Position numbers and translations under genes: made by a program. Under the pieces are notes generated by a model, which had not been told where the DNA came from, ran no database searches, and was given only the letters and a program-made list of their open reading frames with translations. From an uncultured Collinsella sp. (lineage in GTDB: Bacteria; Actinomycetota; Coriobacteriia; Coriobacteriales; Coriobacteriaceae): a stretch of DNA of 64,000 nucleotides. The number at the start of each line of letters is the position of its first letter. The first letter of the stretch is position 1. Below, piece by piece: positions 63,036-64,000 of the stretch. The stretch covers positions 1 to 64,000 of the forward strand of contig UQIG01000007.1 in NCBI GenBank assembly GCA_900541135.1. Direction: 5' to 3'.

Positions 63036-64000
63036 ATGCAGGCAGATTCCGCTCAGCAGCAGGGCCTTTGTCGCCCCGAATTCGACCACGATGCATGTGG
63101 CATCGGCGCGCTTGCCGATATCAACGGTGAGCGCCATCACCAGATTCTGGACGATGCACTGTCCATTCTGGTCAACTTGGAGCACCGCGGCGGCACGGGA
63201 CTCGAGAAGAACACCGGCGACGGCGCTGGCATCCTGTTCCAGGTTCCGCATCACTTTTTCCGTAAAGAGGCCCAAAAGTGCGGCCAGATTCTGCCGGCGG
63301 AGGGCGACTATGGCGTGGCCATGCTGTTCTTCCCGCAGGATGACAAGGGCGTAGAGGATGCCCGTCGCGTGTTTGAGGAGGGCTGCGCCGAGGCCGGCGT
63401 GCCGCTGCTCTTTTGGCGCGAGGTGCCCGTCGACCCGCACGACCTGGGCGAGACGGCCCGCGCCTGCATGCCTACCATCCTGCAGGCCTTCCTGGGCCGT
63501 CCGGACGACACGCCCGCCGGAGATGCCTTTGAGCGTCGCCTGTACGTGTGCCGCCGCACCATCGAAAAGAAGGCTGACGCCGAGTTTGCCCTGCGTGACA
63601 AGATCTTCTACGTGTGCTCTATGAGCTCGCGCACTATCGTGTACAAGGGCATGCTGGTCGCCACGCAGATGCGCCGCTTCTTCATCGACCTCAACGACGC
63701 GGCCGTTAAGACGGCCGTGGCGCTCGTCCATTCGCGCTACTCCACCAACACCACGCCCAGCTGGGAGCGCGCGCACCCCAACCGCTTTATCATCCACAAC
63801 GGCGAGATCAACACCCTCAAGGGCAACGTCAACTGGATCCGCGCCCGCGAGCCCAACCTGTACAGCCCCGTGCTGCAGCACGATCTTGAGCGCGTGATGC
63901 CCATCATCAACCGCGAGGGTTCCGACTCCGCGATTCTGGACAATGTGCTTGAGTTCCTGGTCATGAACGGTCGTCCGCTCACGCGTGCCGCGTCCATGTT
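63036..64000 (+). CDS. gltB: Glutamate synthase large subunit, 5' part
   Basis: Runs off the window; 321 complete codons are seen. HDACGIGALAD places the class II amidotransferase Cys at residue 21, after a propeptide that is normally removed; NLEHRGGTGLEKNTGDGAGI and HSRYSTNTTPSWERAHP follow. It makes glutamate from glutamine and 2-oxoglutarate. GGAGAGG precedes the ATG. Partner gltD is not visible. Confidence 0.95.
   Translation, partial: MQADSAQQQGLCRPEFDHDACGIGALADINGERHHQILDDALSILVNLEHRGGTGLEKNTGDGAGILFQVPHHFFRKEAQKCGQILPAEGDYGVAMLFFPQDDKGVEDARRVFEEGCAEAGVPLLFWREVPVDPHDLGETARACMPTILQAFLGRPDDTPAGDAFERRLYVCRRTIEKKADAEFALRDKIFYVCSMSSRTIVYKGMLVATQMRRFFIDLNDAAVKTAVALVHSRYSTNTTPSWERAHPNRFIIHNGEINTLKGNVNWIRAREPNLYSPVLQHDLERVMPIINREGSDSAILDNVLEFLVMNGRPLTRAASM

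Overview
The window looks like a stretch of a high-GC, anaerobic Coriobacteriia chromosome, most likely Collinsella or a close relative. That placement is an inference from gene content and style: a selenium-dependent molybdenum hydroxylase accessory locus, a zinc-type S14, a two-subunit transketolase, Ala-rich tails on L17 and L31, many GTG/TTG starts with strong GGAGG-type ribosome binding sites, and strong CGC/CGT arginine bias. No rRNA or CRISPR array is present. Two tRNA genes are.

Layout. 0-7.8 kb: ygeY, ygeW, a MocA-type nucleotidyltransferase, a hydantoinase, yqeC (reverse), yqeB and an XdhC-like gene, together a selenium/molybdenum-cofactor and purine/hydantoin catabolism locus. 8-18.7 kb: the spc/alpha ribosomal region (rplE to rplQ, with secY, adk, map, infA, rpoA) and truA. 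Its first gene is rplE; rplN and rplX are not upstream. 18.9-32.2 kb: a glycosyltransferase, argR, a class A penicillin-binding protein, a U32 peptidase, tyrS, adenine deaminase, two HAD phosphatases, citrate synthase and an ACT protein. 32.4-39.7 kb: an island bounded by 64-bp direct repeats (60/64 identical). It carries an integrase remnant, a DUF2975 + XRE regulator pair, a frameshifted tandem-permease ABC system with its ATPase, a permease-ATPase fusion and a small secreted Tyr-rich protein. 39.9-47.7 kb: rpmE, secA, prfB, a YitT protein and transketolase subunits. 47.8-49.2 kb: an IS3-family element. 49.2-59.3 kb: a zinc-ribbon membrane protein, ftsE, ftsX, rnr, a serine recombinase, VanZ-like and ArsC-like proteins, tRNA-Gln, tRNA-Glu, a TPR protein and smpB. 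59.5-64 kb: flavin reductase + rubredoxin, an NRAMP transporter, gpmA and the 5' part of gltB.

Two things stand out. First, the island is the best candidate for an undescribed system: three mutually homologous ABC permease domains, two ATPases and a secreted peptide, next to an XRE/DUF2975 pair and a perfect 19-bp palindrome abutting a -35-like box. Second, the intergenic DNA is full of long inverted repeats in several families. Five copies of one family are each exactly 67 bp, one after removing an IS3 element and its 3-bp duplication. Arms differ between copies but complementarity is kept, so structure appears to be under selection.

All calls rest on reading the sequence and on family knowledge; no database search was run.
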